Source: Prevotellaceae bacterium MN60
Lineage (GTDB): Bacteria > Bacteroidota > Bacteroidia > Bacteroidales > Bacteroidaceae
DNA length: 64,000 nt
Reading direction: 5' to 3'
Assembly (NCBI GenBank): GCA_900199555.1
Contig: FZQZ01000008.1
Span: forward strand, 54,328 to 118,327
Positions 45,915 through 55,862 of this stretch are shown in pieces. The notes under the pieces are model-generated. The model did not search any database, was not told the origin of the DNA, and saw nothing but the letters and a program-made list of their open reading frames with translations. The position numbers and the translations under genes are program-made. Positions within the stretch are counted from its first letter, which is position 1. Each line of letters starts with the position of its first letter.

Positions 45915-47180
45915 ATGATGAAAGAAGATTGTAACGACACACTTCGACCAACAGTCGAAGAACAAATATTAGTTCGCATTACTGGTCAGGATCGCCCTGG
46001 TCTCACAGCTTCTGTGATGGGCATCTTGGCAAAATACGATGCACAGATTCTCGATATCGGTCAGGCCGATATTCATGCCACCCTGTCACTGGGTATTCTG
46101 GTGCGCATGAACGAGATGAAGGCTGGTCTGGCTATGAAGGAGCTGCTATTCAAGGCCACCGAACTGGGTGTAAACATCGGATTTGCACCTATCAGCGACG
46201 ACGAATACGAAGACTGGGTAGGTCATCAGGGCAAGAATCGATATATCCTGACCATACTGGGACGCCAGTTGGAGGCTCGCCATATTGCTGCCACTACTCG
46301 CATTCTGGCAGACCAAGGACTGAACATCGACTCTATCCTGCGACTGACAGGTAGAAAGAGTATCAAGGCACTCGACAAGCATACACGCGCCTGCATCCAG
46401 TTCTCACTACGTGGAGAGCCCACCAATCGTCAGGAGATGCAGCGCAAACTGATGAAGTTGTCGTCGGAGATGGAGATTGACTTCTCTTTCCAGCAAGACG
46501 ACATGTTCCGCCGTATGCGCCGACTCATCTGTTTCGATATGGACTCTACCCTTATCCAGACAGAGTGTATCGACGAACTGGCAGAGCGCAATGGTGTAGG
46601 CGACCAGGTAAGAGCCATCACCGAGAGTGCCATGCGTGGCGAGATAGACTTCAAGGAGAGTTTCACACGTCGTGTAGCCCTGCTGAAAGGTCTCGACGTC
46701 AGCGTGATGCAGGATATTGCAGAGCATCTGCCTATTACTGAAGGTGTAGATAGACTGATGAAAATCCTTAAGACATGCGGTTATAAGATTGCTATCCTCT
46801 CTGGTGGATTTACCTATTTTGGCGAATACCTGCAGCGTCGCTATGGCATCGACTATGTATATGCCAACGAACTGGAGGTAGGCGAAGACGGCAAGCTGAC
46901 AGGTCGCTACGTAGGAGAGATTGTTGACGGACACCGCAAAGCAGAACTACTGAAGCTCATCGCACAGGTGGAGAAGGTAAATCTGGCACAGACCATTGCA
47001 GTAGGTGACGGAGCCAACGACCTGCCCATGATTAGTGAAGCAGGTTTGGGTATCGCCTTCCACGCTAAGCCCCGTGTGGTAGCTAATGCAGAACAGAGCA
47101 TCAACACCATCGGCCTGGATGGTGTGCTCTACTTCCTCGGCTTCAAAGATTCCTATCTGGGAGACCAAGGAATTCTATAA
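45915..47180 (+). CDS. serB: Phosphoserine phosphatase with ACT domains
   Basis: Last step of serine synthesis. 421 residues. Residues 15-185 form two ACT-like modules (RITGQDRPGLTASVMGILAK and YILTILGRQLEARHIAATTR); the HAD phosphatase follows with motif I FDMDSTLIQTECIDELAE, motif II LSGGFTYF and motif IV VGDGANDLPMISEAGLGIAF. The ACT part suggests serine feedback control. Start ATG 45915 (45918 is also possible). The 20-base gap before it holds TAATGCATAATT repeats. purD follows after 43 bases. Confidence 0.95.
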   Translation: MMKEDCNDTLRPTVEEQILVRITGQDRPGLTASVMGILAKYDAQILDIGQADIHATLSLGILVRMNEMKAGLAMKELLFKATELGVNIGFAPISDDEYEDWVGHQGKNRYILTILGRQLEARHIAATTRILADQGLNIDSILRLTGRKSIKALDKHTRACIQFSLRGEPTNRQEMQRKLMKLSSEMEIDFSFQQDDMFRRMRRLICFDMDSTLIQTECIDELAERNGVGDQVRAITESAMRGEIDFKESFTRRVALLKGLDVSVMQDIAEHLPITEGVDRLMKILKTCGYKIAILSGGFTYFGEYLQRRYGIDYVYANELEVGEDGKLTGRYVGEIVDGHRKAELLKLIAQVEKVNLAQTIAVGDGANDLPMISEAGLGIAFHAKPRVVANAEQSINTIGLDGVLYFLGFKDSYLGDQGIL

Positions 47181-47223
47181 CTAGACAAACAACATAATAA
47201 CGACATAACGTAATAAGGACAAA

Positions 47224-48510
47224 ATGAAGATTCTATTGTTAGGCAGTGGCGGACGCGAGCATGCTCTCGCCTGGAAAATCGCTCAAAGTGAGAAGTGTGA
47301 GAAACTGTATATTGCTCCAGGTAATGCTGGTACCGGCAATTGTGGTGAGAATGTCTCTATGAAGGCTGACGACTTTGAGAGTATCAAGCAGTTCTGCGTA
47401 GAGAAATGCATCGACATGGTAGTAGTAGGTCCTGAAGACCCATTGGTAAAGGGTATCTACGACGACCTGAAAGCCGACTTGCGTACCAAGAACATTCCCG
47501 TTATCGGTCCCTCTAAGGCTGGTGCCGTATTGGAAGGTTCTAAAGACTTCGCCAAAGCCTTCATGGAGCGTCATCATATCCCCACAGCCCGCTATCAGAC
47601 CTTCGATGGTGAGCATTTGGAAGAAGGTCTGGCCTTCTTGGAAACGCTCCAAGCTCCCTATGTTCTGAAAGCCGACGGACTTTGTGCAGGTAAGGGTGTA
47701 CTCATCCTCCCCACCCTCGAAGAAGCCAAGAAAGAACTGAAGGAGATGCTGGGCGGTATGTTTGGCAATGCCTCTAGTCGTGTGGTTATTGAGGAGTTTA
47801 TGAGTGGTATCGAGTGCAGCGTATTCGTGCTGACCGATGGCGACCACTATCAGATTCTGCCAGAGGCAAAAGACTATAAGCGCATCGGCGAGGGCGATAC
47901 CGGTCTGAACACTGGTGGAATGGGGTCTGTTTCTCCTGTACCCTTTGCCAACAAAGAATGGATGAAGAAGGTGGAAGACCGCATCATCCGTCCTACCGTA
48001 GAAGGATTGAAGGCCGATGGCATCGAATACAAAGGTTTCATCTTCTTCGGACTCATCAATCGCACTAACACACCCAGCACAGAGCCAGAACCCTACGTTA
48101 TCGAATACAACTGCCGTATGGGCGACCCAGAGACAGAGAGCGTGATGCTGCGCTTGAAGAGCGACATCGTTGACCTCTTTGAAGGTGTAGCCGATGGCGA
48201 CCTTGATCGTCGTGTTGTAGCATTCGACGAGCGTGCTGCCGTATGCGTAATGCTCGTTAGCGGTGGTTATCCTCAGGAATATAAGAAGGGCTATCCCATC
48301 AGTGGCACAGAACAGGTAGAGGGTTCTGTAGTATTCCACGCTGGTACCGCCCTGAAAGACGGACAGGTAGTAACCAATGGTGGACGCGTCATCGCAGTAT
48401 CTTCATACGGAAAGGATAAGGAAGAAGCCCTGAAGAAATCATTCACAGAGGCTCAGAAGATACAGTTTACCGATAAGTACTTCCGTCGCGACATCGGTCA
48501 AGACCTGTAA
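47224..48510 (+). CDS. purD: Phosphoribosylamine--glycine ligase
   Basis: Second step of purine synthesis. 428 residues of ATP-grasp fold: N-terminal [38 protein letters not shown]-grasp [34 protein letters not shown], metal-binding [15 protein letters not shown] and C-terminal [14 protein letters not shown]. The gap to serB is short and co-directional, and the next gene begins 16 bases after its stop, so they may share a transcript. Confidence 0.97.
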   Translation: MKILLLGSGGREHALAWKIAQSEKCEKLYIAPGNAGTGNCGENVSMKADDFESIKQFCVEKCIDMVVVGPEDPLVKGIYDDLKADLRTKNIPVIGPSKAGAVLEGSKDFAKAFMERHHIPTARYQTFDGEHLEEGLAFLETLQAPYVLKADGLCAGKGVLILPTLEEAKKELKEMLGGMFGNASSRVVIEEFMSGIECSVFVLTDGDHYQILPEAKDYKRIGEGDTGLNTGGMGSVSPVPFANKEWMKKVEDRIIRPTVEGLKADGIEYKGFIFFGLINRTNTPSTEPEPYVIEYNCRMGDPETESVMLRLKSDIVDLFEGVADGDLDRRVVAFDERAAVCVMLVSGGYPQEYKKGYPISGTEQVEGSVVFHAGTALKDGQVVTNGGRVIAVSSYGKDKEEALKKSFTEAQKIQFTDKYFRRDIGQDL

Positions 48511-48526
48511 AAAGAAAGTTTGAGCA

Positions 48527-49498
48527 TTGGAGAAATACCTACATAATCGCATCGCAGAGAGCCAGCTGACCATCTACGTCTGTGCCCTCTTTGGCATCTT
48601 CACATGGATTGTTGCAGGACTATTCACGCAACATCTATGGATACCATTGATTTGCATATTTGCCACCTGCTATCTGATGATAGAGATGAGCCGACACATG
48701 ATTCTATTGCGTGTCCGTAGCTGGATGGTGACGTCTGTATTTATGGTGCTGAATGCCTGCTGCGCCTTCACCTATCCCTCGATAGCTGCAGGTGCTGTAG
48801 GCCTGTGTATGGTATTCTCCCTGTTTATGCTCTTTATCACCTACCAGAATCCTCATGATGCAGGGCACACCTTCTGGGCATACCTCTCACTAGGAGGAGC
48901 TAGCATCTTCTTTGTGCAGGTGCTTTATCTCATGCCCTTGCTGTGGGTGCTCACCATCTTCTTGCTACAGTCATTTAACTGGCGCACATGGGTGGCCTCA
49001 CTACTCGGCATTCTGGCTCCCTACTGGTTGCTCTCACCTATCTTCATCTATAGACAGGATTTTGACACGATAGCCAACCACTTTGCTGGTCTTGTCAGCA
49101 TACAGATGCCCGAAGATGCTGATATGCTAACTCCCATCAAGATTGTTGTCTTGGCTCTTATAGCCCTATTGACCACTATCAGCGCGCTCCACTTCTGGCG
49201 AGAGAGCTACAAAGAGCGCATCCGCACTCGTCAGATATACAACTTCATGCAGTGGTTAGGCTTGGCAGTCTGCGTATTTATCCTGCTACAGCCACAACAC
49301 TACGACATACTCATACGCATCGTCCTCATCTGTGCTAGTCCATACATTGCCCACTTCTTTACCGTGGCGCATTCAAAGATAGTCAACTATCTGTTCTTTG
49401 GCACCATGGTACTGTTTGTAACACTCGCTATGATTAGCACCAGCGAGACCTTGTTGAACTACTCCAATACCCTTCTCAGTCAATTATGGAATGGCTGA
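48527..49498 (+). CDS. Polytopic membrane protein of unknown function
   Basis: 323 residues with about nine hydrophobic segments spread over the whole length (for example IYVCALFGIFTWIVAGLF, VGLCMVFSLFMLFITY, IAHFFTVAHSKIVNYLFFGT). The start codon is TTG at 48527; no in-frame ATG gives a better start. No catalytic motif recognised. Its end overlaps the next gene by 13 bases, so translation is probably coupled to the DedA/YqaA-like protein. Function not assigned. Confidence 0.75.
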   Translation: MEKYLHNRIAESQLTIYVCALFGIFTWIVAGLFTQHLWIPLICIFATCYLMIEMSRHMILLRVRSWMVTSVFMVLNACCAFTYPSIAAGAVGLCMVFSLFMLFITYQNPHDAGHTFWAYLSLGGASIFFVQVLYLMPLLWVLTIFLLQSFNWRTWVASLLGILAPYWLLSPIFIYRQDFDTIANHFAGLVSIQMPEDADMLTPIKIVVLALIALLTTISALHFWRESYKERIRTRQIYNFMQWLGLAVCVFILLQPQHYDILIRIVLICASPYIAHFFTVAHSKIVNYLFFGTMVLFVTLAMISTSETLLNYSNTLLSQLWNG

Positions 49499-49938
49499 TT
49501 GACCTCTTGATTAGCTATGGCTATTGGGGCATGCTAATCACTGCTTTTATCGCAGGTTCGTTCTTTCCATTCTCCAGTGAGGCGGTGATGACGGGCTTGC
49601 TGGCTGCAGGTCTCGACCCTTGGGGCCTGATTATCTATGGCACCATAGGCAACGTTGCTGGTGGTATGTTCAACTATTTCGTAGGCAGACAGGGAAAGGT
49701 GGAGTGGATAGAGAAATACCTACATGTAAAACAGAAAGACCTTGATCGCGCCACTCACTTTATGGCTGGTCGTGGTGCGTGGATGGGATTCTTCTCCTTC
49801 GTACCCTTGTTAGGCAGTGCCATCACCATTGCCTTAGGACTGATGCGCGCCAACATTCCCATCTCGCTGACTAGTATCGCAATAGGCAAATTCTTGCGAT
49901 ATGTGATACTGATTTATGGTGCCCAACTGTTTATCTAA
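49486..49938 (+). CDS. YqaA/DedA-like small membrane protein
   Basis: 150 residues with four to five membrane segments. N-terminal YGYWGMLITAFIAGSFFPFSSEAVM and central NVAGGMFNYFVGRQGK, then GAWMGFFSFVPLLGSAITIALG, are typical of YqaA/SNARE-associated (DedA) proteins, which take part in membrane lipid flipping or homeostasis. Overlaps the preceding membrane-protein gene. Confidence 0.82.
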   Translation: MEWLIDLLISYGYWGMLITAFIAGSFFPFSSEAVMTGLLAAGLDPWGLIIYGTIGNVAGGMFNYFVGRQGKVEWIEKYLHVKQKDLDRATHFMAGRGAWMGFFSFVPLLGSAITIALGLMRANIPISLTSIAIGKFLRYVILIYGAQLFI

Positions 49939-49954
49939 CGTTCTTAACTCCTCT

Positions 49955-50006
49955 GGCAACCGACATCTTTAACTCCTTTTAACTCCCTTAACACCTTTAA
50001 CTCCTA
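49955..50006. repeat. TTTAACTCC repeats before the DUF2723 gene
   Basis: Four to five imperfect copies of a 9-11 base TTTAACTCC(TT) unit fill the gap between the YqaA-like gene and the DUF2723 promoter. Confidence 0.75.
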
Positions 50007-50014
50007 GAAAAATA

Positions 50015-50022
50015 TTACCTTT
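50015..50022 (+). promoter_or_regulatory. -7 box of the DUF2723 gene
   Basis: TACCTTTG, 35 bases before ATG 50058; the -33 position (TTTA) is weak and lies in the TTTAACTCC repeats. Confidence 0.6.
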
Positions 50023-50057
50023 GCAAATTGGAATAAAAAAATAACATTATATACAGA

Positions 50058-53000
50058 ATGAAACAATTCAGACTTGTGGACAACGTGATGGGATGGTTGG
50101 CATTTGCCATCGCTGCTATCGTGTATTGCTCCACCATTGAACCTACAGCCTCTTTTTGGGACTGTCCAGAATTTATCGCTACAGGCTACAAACTGGAAAT
50201 CGGTCACCCACCCGGTGCGCCTTTCTTCATGCTGACAGCCAATCTATTCTCACAGTTTGCTTCCGACCCCTCTCAAGTTGCCCGCATGGTCAACACGATG
50301 AGTGCGTTGCTCTCGGCAGCTACCATTCTGTTCCTCTTCTGGACGATTTCACATCTGGTAAGACGCTTGCTCATCAAGCAGGAAGACTTCTTCAAGGCTA
50401 CAACGCTGAAAGATATCCCTGCCTACAAGTGGATTGCCATCGAAGCATCAGCTATGGTGGGTGCACTCATCTATACCTTCAGCGACACCTTCTGGTTCTC
50501 GGCTGTAGAGGGTGAGGTATATGCCTACTCTTCAGCTTTCACGGCTGTTGTATTCTGGCTCATTCTGAAATGGGAAGACCAGGCCGACCAGCCTCATGCA
50601 GACCGTTGGTTGGTACTGATTATGTATATGACAGGTCTTAGCATCGGCGTTCACCTGTTGAACCTGCTCTGTCTGCCTGCCATCGTACTGGTATATTACT
50701 ATCGCAAGTTCCCTATCGACGACCCCAAGCGCGACCTCAAAGGTTCACTACTGGCGCTGTTTATCTCGGTAGTTATCCTCGCCGCTGTACTCTATGGTGT
50801 CGTTCCTGGCATCGTACAGGTAGGTGGCTGGTTCGAACTTTTATTTGTCAACATACTCGGTTGTCCGTTCAATACGGGTGAGATTGTCTATATCTTCCTG
50901 CTCATCGCTGTGATAATTTGGGCTATCTACGAGACACAGTGCCCAGGAAAGATGGTCAATGGTCAATGGTCAATGGTCAATGAAAAGCGCCAGAACGCAG
51001 CATTCCTGCTGGCTGTAGCCATGTTGGGTATTCCATTCTATGGTCACGGCTGGTCTGCAGCCCTTATCGGTATCGTTGTCTTGGCCATCCTGTGGTTCGT
51101 ATTGGATTACAAGAAGGTAGAGGCAAGCACCAAGAAGAAGGTTGCTTTAGTTAGTGCTCGCGTCAAGAACACCTCGTTGCTCTGCATGCTGATGCTGATG
51201 ATTGGATACTCTTCTTATGCCCTCATCGTCATCCGTTCTGCAGCCAATCCACCAATGGACCAGAACTCTCCTGAGGATATCTTTACGCTGGGCGAGTATC
51301 TGGGTCGTGAGCAGTATGGTCAGCGCCCATTGTTCTATGGACCAGCCTATACCTCACAGGTAGCTTTGGAGAAAGATGGTGAATACTGCAAACCCGTCAT
51401 GACAAAGGGTGACCCCGTATGGCAGCGCAAAGAAAAGGCTTCGCCCGACGAGAAGGACGAATACTTCGTAGTACGCACCAAAGATGAATATAAGTATGCC
51501 CAAAACATGTTCTTCCCACGCATGTATAGCTCTGCTCATCGTAGCAACTACGAGAGTTGGATGGGCGGCGTTGATGGTCGTGAGGAATACTATGACCGTT
51601 GTGGAGAAACTGTTACAGTCAAGGTACCCACCCAGATGGAGAACCTGCGTTTCTTCATCTCCTACCAGTGTAACTTCATGTACTGGCGCTACTTCATGTG
51701 GAACTTTGCCGGTCGCCAGAACGACCTACAGGGTAATGGAGAATTGGAGCATGGCAACTGGATTACTGGTTTCGACTGGTTCGACAACTGGCGCCTTGGC
51801 GATCAGAACCTGCTGCCCGACGACCTGAAGGAGAACAAGGGACACAACGTATTCTATTGTTTGCCTCTCATCTTAGGTCTTATCGGACTCTTCTGGCAGT
51901 CGTTGGCTAAGCACCACGACAATGCCAAAGACCAAACAGGTATCCGCCAGTTCTGGGTAGTATTCTTCCTATTCTTCATGACAGGTTTGGCTATCGTTAT
52001 CTATCTGAACCAGACACCTTCACAGCCTCGTGAGCGTGACTATGCATACGCTGGCTCATTCTATGCCTACGCCATCTGGTGTGGTATCGGTGTGGCTGGT
52101 ATTATCGAGCTGCTGAAACAGTATCTGAAGAAGGTCAACGTTGTTGCTCTTGCATCTGTAGTATCCCTCGCATGTCTCTTTGTTCCCATTCAGATGGCTT
52201 CACAGACATGGGATGACCACGATCGTTCTGATCGCTACACCTGTCGCGACTTCGGACAGAACTACCTGATGTCTTGTCAGCAGGAGAACAATCCTATTAT
52301 CTATACCAATGGTGATAACGACACCTTCCCCTTGTGGTATAATCAGGACGTAGAGGGTGTACGTACCGACGCGCGTGTCTGCAACCTCTCTTATCTGCAG
52401 ACCGACTGGTATATCGACCAGATGCGTCGTCCAGCCTACGACTCTCCTTCTGTTCCTATCTCATGGGAGCGTATCGAATACTGCTCTGGCACCAACGAGT
52501 ATATCTCTATTGAGCCCGACATGAAGGAAGCCGTCTTGGAACTCTATCGCAAGAATCCCGAGCAGGCTCGTGAGCAGTTTGGTGATGAACCCTTCGAGTT
52601 GAAGAATATATTAAAGTATTGGGTTCGCTCTAAGCACGAGGATTTGCACATCATACCTACCGACACCTTATATATGACTATCGATAAGGAAGCCGTACGC
52701 CGCAGTGGTATGCTGATGGCTGCCGACTCTATCCCCGACAAGATGGTTATCTCGTTGGCAGGCAAGCGTGCACTGTATAAGGGCGACCTTATGATTCTGG
52801 AGATGTTGGCTCAGTGCAACTGGGAGCGTCCTATTTATGTAGCTGTCAGCGTAGGCGACGACAACTATATCAACTTGGGTGACAATGTTATTACCGAAGG
52901 TCTGGCCTATCGCATCACTCCATTCACCACCACTCGCGATGGCAAGCCCATCCCTGGCGTGAAGAACTTTGATACCGAGAAGACCTACGACAATGTCATG

Positions 53001-53498
53001 CACCGCTTCAAGTTCGGTGGCATCAACAAGCCTGGCATCTATATCGACGAGACCGTGATGCGTATGTGCTTCACCCATCGCCGTATCATGGCTAAGTTGG
53101 CCGTAGAACTCATCTATGAGGGTAAGGACAAGAAGGCTGAAGAGGTACTTCGCTATACCGAGAAGATGCTTCCAAGCTATAACATCCCCCACAACTATAG
53201 CTCTGGCTCTATTGATATGGCTCGCGCATGGATTTCACTCGGCAAGAAGAAGGAAGCCCTCAACCTCATCCAGCAGATGTGGAAGAGTTCTACTCAGTAC
53301 CTGAGATGGTATTGCTCACTGACCGACTATCGCTTTGATGCTGCCAAGAACGATTGCCTCGTACAGTTCTATGTGATGGAGCAGTTAGTTTCACTCACTG
53401 GAACCATCGATGACAAGTTGTATCAGCAGCAAGCCAAAGAGATGAACGTGCTGGCTAACATCTTCGAGCAGAAGGGCGGTAAGTTGTACGAAGAATAA
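50058..53498 (+). CDS. DUF2723 (GT-C-like) membrane glycosyltransferase-type protein
   Basis: 1146 residues. About 12 membrane segments in the first 740 residues, with the DUF2723 signature near the N-terminus: CSTIEPTASFWDCPEFIATGYKLEIGHPPGAPF, here seen as TASFWDCPEFI and GHPPGAPFF. The soluble C-terminal 400 residues include TPR-like helices near 1030-1120. The family is related to protein O-mannosyltransferase-like GT-C enzymes (human TMEM260), so transfer of a sugar from a lipid donor at the outer face of the inner membrane is plausible. Oddity: residues 299-308 (MVNGQWSMVN) are an in-frame heptamer repeat between two membrane segments. Confidence 0.87.
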   Translation: MKQFRLVDNVMGWLAFAIAAIVYCSTIEPTASFWDCPEFIATGYKLEIGHPPGAPFFMLTANLFSQFASDPSQVARMVNTMSALLSAATILFLFWTISHLVRRLLIKQEDFFKATTLKDIPAYKWIAIEASAMVGALIYTFSDTFWFSAVEGEVYAYSSAFTAVVFWLILKWEDQADQPHADRWLVLIMYMTGLSIGVHLLNLLCLPAIVLVYYYRKFPIDDPKRDLKGSLLALFISVVILAAVLYGVVPGIVQVGGWFELLFVNILGCPFNTGEIVYIFLLIAVIIWAIYETQCPGKMVNGQWSMVNEKRQNAAFLLAVAMLGIPFYGHGWSAALIGIVVLAILWFVLDYKKVEASTKKKVALVSARVKNTSLLCMLMLMIGYSSYALIVIRSAANPPMDQNSPEDIFTLGEYLGREQYGQRPLFYGPAYTSQVALEKDGEYCKPVMTKGDPVWQRKEKASPDEKDEYFVVRTKDEYKYAQNMFFPRMYSSAHRSNYESWMGGVDGREEYYDRCGETVTVKVPTQMENLRFFISYQCNFMYWRYFMWNFAGRQNDLQGNGELEHGNWITGFDWFDNWRLGDQNLLPDDLKENKGHNVFYCLPLILGLIGLFWQSLAKHHDNAKDQTGIRQFWVVFFLFFMTGLAIVIYLNQTPSQPRERDYAYAGSFYAYAIWCGIGVAGIIELLKQYLKKVNVVALASVVSLACLFVPIQMASQTWDDHDRSDRYTCRDFGQNYLMSCQQENNPIIYTNGDNDTFPLWYNQDVEGVRTDARVCNLSYLQTDWYIDQMRRPAYDSPSVPISWERIEYCSGTNEYISIEPDMKEAVLELYRKNPEQAREQFGDEPFELKNILKYWVRSKHEDLHIIPTDTLYMTIDKEAVRRSGMLMAADSIPDKMVISLAGKRALYKGDLMILEMLAQCNWERPIYVAVSVGDDNYINLGDNVITEGLAYRITPFTTTRDGKPIPGVKNFDTEKTYDNVMHRFKFGGINKPGIYIDETVMRMCFTHRRIMAKLAVELIYEGKDKKAEEVLRYTEKMLPSYNIPHNYSSGSIDMARAWISLGKKKEALNLIQQMWKSSTQYLRWYCSLTDYRFDAAKNDCLVQFYVMEQLVSLTGTIDDKLYQQQAKEMNVLANIFEQKGGKLYEE
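50952..50983. repeat. Heptamer array (ATGGTCA)n inside the DUF2723 gene
   Basis: Four exact heptamers plus a partial fifth. Same unit and same coding orientation as the array at 1574-1607 in menD. Confidence 0.92.
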
Positions 53499-53543
53499 TG
53501 GAGAGCTTAGACTTTTAATGTCGAATATAAAATCTGAAAAGGC

Positions 53544-54155
53544 GTGATTATCGAGCAACCCTCCATGTGGCTACGCTGGATGTACCCCAAGGCATTATGG
53601 CGTATGAACCCCAACGAGAAGGCAGTATATCTGACTTTCGATGATGGGCCTATCCCTGAGGCCACCCCATTTATTCTCGACACGTTGGCAAAATACAAGG
53701 TCAAGGCCACCTTCTTTATGGTAGGTGACAATGCGAGAAAATATCCTGAGCTCCACCAGCGTGTGGTTGACGAAGGTCATCGCATAGGCAATCATACCCA
53801 CAACCACATGGGAGGACTGCGCCACTCTGTCCACGAGTACAGTTACAACGTAGAGAAGGCCAATGCCTATCTGCATACCAATCTGGTACGTCCTCCTCAT
53901 GGATGGATGCGTCACGACCAGTATGCCTGGCTCTCTCGTAAGTTCAAGATTGTGATGTGGGATGTCGTTACACGTGACTACTCTAAATGGATGACAGCCA
54001 CCGACGTGCTGAACAACGTGAAGAAATATACGCGCAATGGCAGCATCATCACGTTCCACGACTCGCTGAAGAGTATCGAGAAGCTTCGCATGGCGCTCCC
54101 GGCAGCTATCGAATGGCTTTTGGGACAAGGCTACGCATTCAAGGTTTTCGCATAA
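53544..54155 (+). CDS. Polysaccharide deacetylase (NodB domain)
   Basis: 203 residues, GTG start at 53544. NodB motifs: YLTFDDGPIP (catalytic Asp and metal Asp), metal-binding HRIGNHTHNH, VRPPHGWM and C-terminal ITFHDSL. It removes N- or O-acetyl groups from a cell-wall or surface polysaccharide. No signal peptide is seen, so cytoplasmic or membrane-associated unless the start is misread. Follows the DUF2723 gene by 45 bases and ends at a bidirectional terminator. Confidence 0.88.
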   Translation: MIIEQPSMWLRWMYPKALWRMNPNEKAVYLTFDDGPIPEATPFILDTLAKYKVKATFFMVGDNARKYPELHQRVVDEGHRIGNHTHNHMGGLRHSVHEYSYNVEKANAYLHTNLVRPPHGWMRHDQYAWLSRKFKIVMWDVVTRDYSKWMTATDVLNNVKKYTRNGSIITFHDSLKSIEKLRMALPAAIEWLLGQGYAFKVFA

Positions 54156-54170
54156 CACAAGATAAACCAT

Positions 54171-54203
54171 AAAAAAAAGAGAGGCGATTGCCTCTCTTTT
54201 TTC
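54171..54203. terminator. Bidirectional intrinsic terminator
   Basis: Stem GAGAGGC-GATT-GCCTCTC (54179-54196) with an A-run on the left and a T-run on the right. It serves both the deacetylase gene (plus) and uxuB (minus). Confidence 0.92.
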
Positions 54204-54219
54204 GTTCTATCTCTTTCGC

Positions 54220-55806
54220 TTAGCGCTTGCTAACATACTTATGGAGCGTAGCTCTTACGGCACCATTGCCTGCATAGAGCTCTTTCACCATGCCTTCAAT
54301 CTGTTCGCCAAGACCAGCTTCGTAGAGGTCAAGACCGAACACGTCCTTACGACTATACAGTTTCTTCAGCGGACTCCAGTCCTGATCAGCCTTACCAATT
54401 TCCAAAGGAGCTACGATAGCCTGCAACTCTTCCAGCATGGGGTCTGGTGATGGTTCAAAGGCAGTACCATCGTCCTTGATACCCTTCAAATAACGAGCAT
54501 AGCCAGCCAGTGTCAGCGGAATCAATACCAAGTTAGACTTGTCTAGTCCACGAGCCACATACTTCTTCAGTGTCTCACCAAAGCGGATAGGCAACTTCTG
54601 TGAGGTGTCTGAAGCAATACGCTGAGGAGCATCAGGCATGAATGGGTTAGGAAGACGACGATTGATAACGGCACCAATAAACTCATAAGGGTTCAACACT
54701 CCTGGGTCAACCACTACGGGCATAGCCTCCATGTAACCAATCTTCTGGATGAATGCACGCAGGTCTTCGTCAGCCATCTCTGCCGAGATAAGCGTATATC
54801 CCAACATACAACCATAGATACTCATGGCAGTGTGCAAGGGGTTCAGACAGGTTGTCACCTTCATGGTCTCCACCTTATCCACTGTTTCACGAGTGGTATA
54901 AAGTGCACCACCCAAATCCAATGGCGGACGTCCGTTGGTGTAGTGATCTTCTATCACCAGATACTGCACCTCTTCTGCATTCACGAAAGGTGCTGTGAAA
55001 GTGTGTTTCTCTGTCTCGATATAGTCATTATCTTCAAAACCGTCCTGAGCCAACAGTTCCTTCACCTTCTCATGAGGACGAGGCGTAATCTTATCAATCA
55101 TTGACCATGGGAAGGTAACCTTCTTCTCATCCTTCAGATAGTCAAGGAAGGCAGCAGGCACCAGTCCGTCAGTCACCCAGCGCTCAGCATAGGCAAATAC
55201 ACCAGCCTTCACCTTGTCACCATTATGCGAGCAGTTGTCCATGCTCTGCACGGTAAGTGGCAGTTCACCAGCCTTAAAGCGCTCATACAGCAATGCAGTC
55301 ACCTTACCCATTGCAAACATAGGGTTCAGTCCGCAAGCCAGGTCTGCTTCGTTAAAGGTATATCCTTTCTCTGTAATGGTAAACGAAATCATCTGCAGTG
55401 AAGGCTGCTTAAAGATTTCCACCAGACGGTTCCAGTCCTCGAACTGAGGGTCTGCTTTCAGCGCTTCTGTTACGCTGGCTATCACCTTCTTCTCGATAGA
55501 ACCATCAGAGCAGAGGTTCACACAGAGCGAAAGGTTGTTGTATGGAGCATAAGCCTTGTCGATTACTTCAAAGTCGAAGGTCTCAGCTACAATGACACCA
55601 CGGTCATACTTTCCCGTATTCAGCGCATCGTTCAGGATGGCTGCAGGAAATGCACGGAAGATGTTACCACCTCCGAAGTGTACCCATGTAGGTTCCTTGG
55701 CAGTCTTCTCGCGCACTGCCTTGATATCAAACTTAGGCAGTTCGTAGCCTTTCTGCTCCCACTCTGCGGCATTGTAATTACCGCTAAAAATATCATTCAG
55801 TTTCAT
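54220..55806 (-). CDS. uxuB: Mannitol dehydrogenase family oxidoreductase, probable fructuronate reductase
   Basis: 528 residues of the long-chain polyol dehydrogenase family: N-terminal Rossmann region with THVHFGGGN-like WVHFGGGNIFRAF, then FTITEKGYTF, DNCSHNGDKVKAGVFAYAE, the conserved Lys/His region KVTTCLNPLHTAMSIYGCML and VDPGVLNPYEFIGAVINRRLPNPF. Reduces D-fructuronate to D-mannonate with NADH. The adjacent uxuA makes the next step, which supports fructuronate rather than tagaturonate as substrate. Confidence 0.88.
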   Translation of the reverse strand: MKLNDIFSGNYNAAEWEQKGYELPKFDIKAVREKTAKEPTWVHFGGGNIFRAFPAAILNDALNTGKYDRGVIVAETFDFEVIDKAYAPYNNLSLCVNLCSDGSIEKKVIASVTEALKADPQFEDWNRLVEIFKQPSLQMISFTITEKGYTFNEADLACGLNPMFAMGKVTALLYERFKAGELPLTVQSMDNCSHNGDKVKAGVFAYAERWVTDGLVPAAFLDYLKDEKKVTFPWSMIDKITPRPHEKVKELLAQDGFEDNDYIETEKHTFTAPFVNAEEVQYLVIEDHYTNGRPPLDLGGALYTTRETVDKVETMKVTTCLNPLHTAMSIYGCMLGYTLISAEMADEDLRAFIQKIGYMEAMPVVVDPGVLNPYEFIGAVINRRLPNPFMPDAPQRIASDTSQKLPIRFGETLKKYVARGLDKSNLVLIPLTLAGYARYLKGIKDDGTAFEPSPDPMLEELQAIVAPLEIGKADQDWSPLKKLYSRKDVFGLDLYEAGLGEQIEGMVKELYAGNGAVRATLHKYVSKR

Positions 55807-55862
55807 ACGTAAATAATTATGAATTATGCATTACGAATTATGCATTACGAATTATGCATTAA
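55807..55862. repeat. 14-mer repeats between uxuB and uxuA
   Basis: Three copies of GAATTATGCATTAC fill the whole gap and reach into the uxuA stop. The inverse motif TAATGCATAATT occurs twice before serB at 45895-45916. Confidence 0.9.

Noticed and set aside
47239..48339. 366-residue minus frame opposite purD
   Set aside because: Shadow of purD; no domain, promoter or start support.
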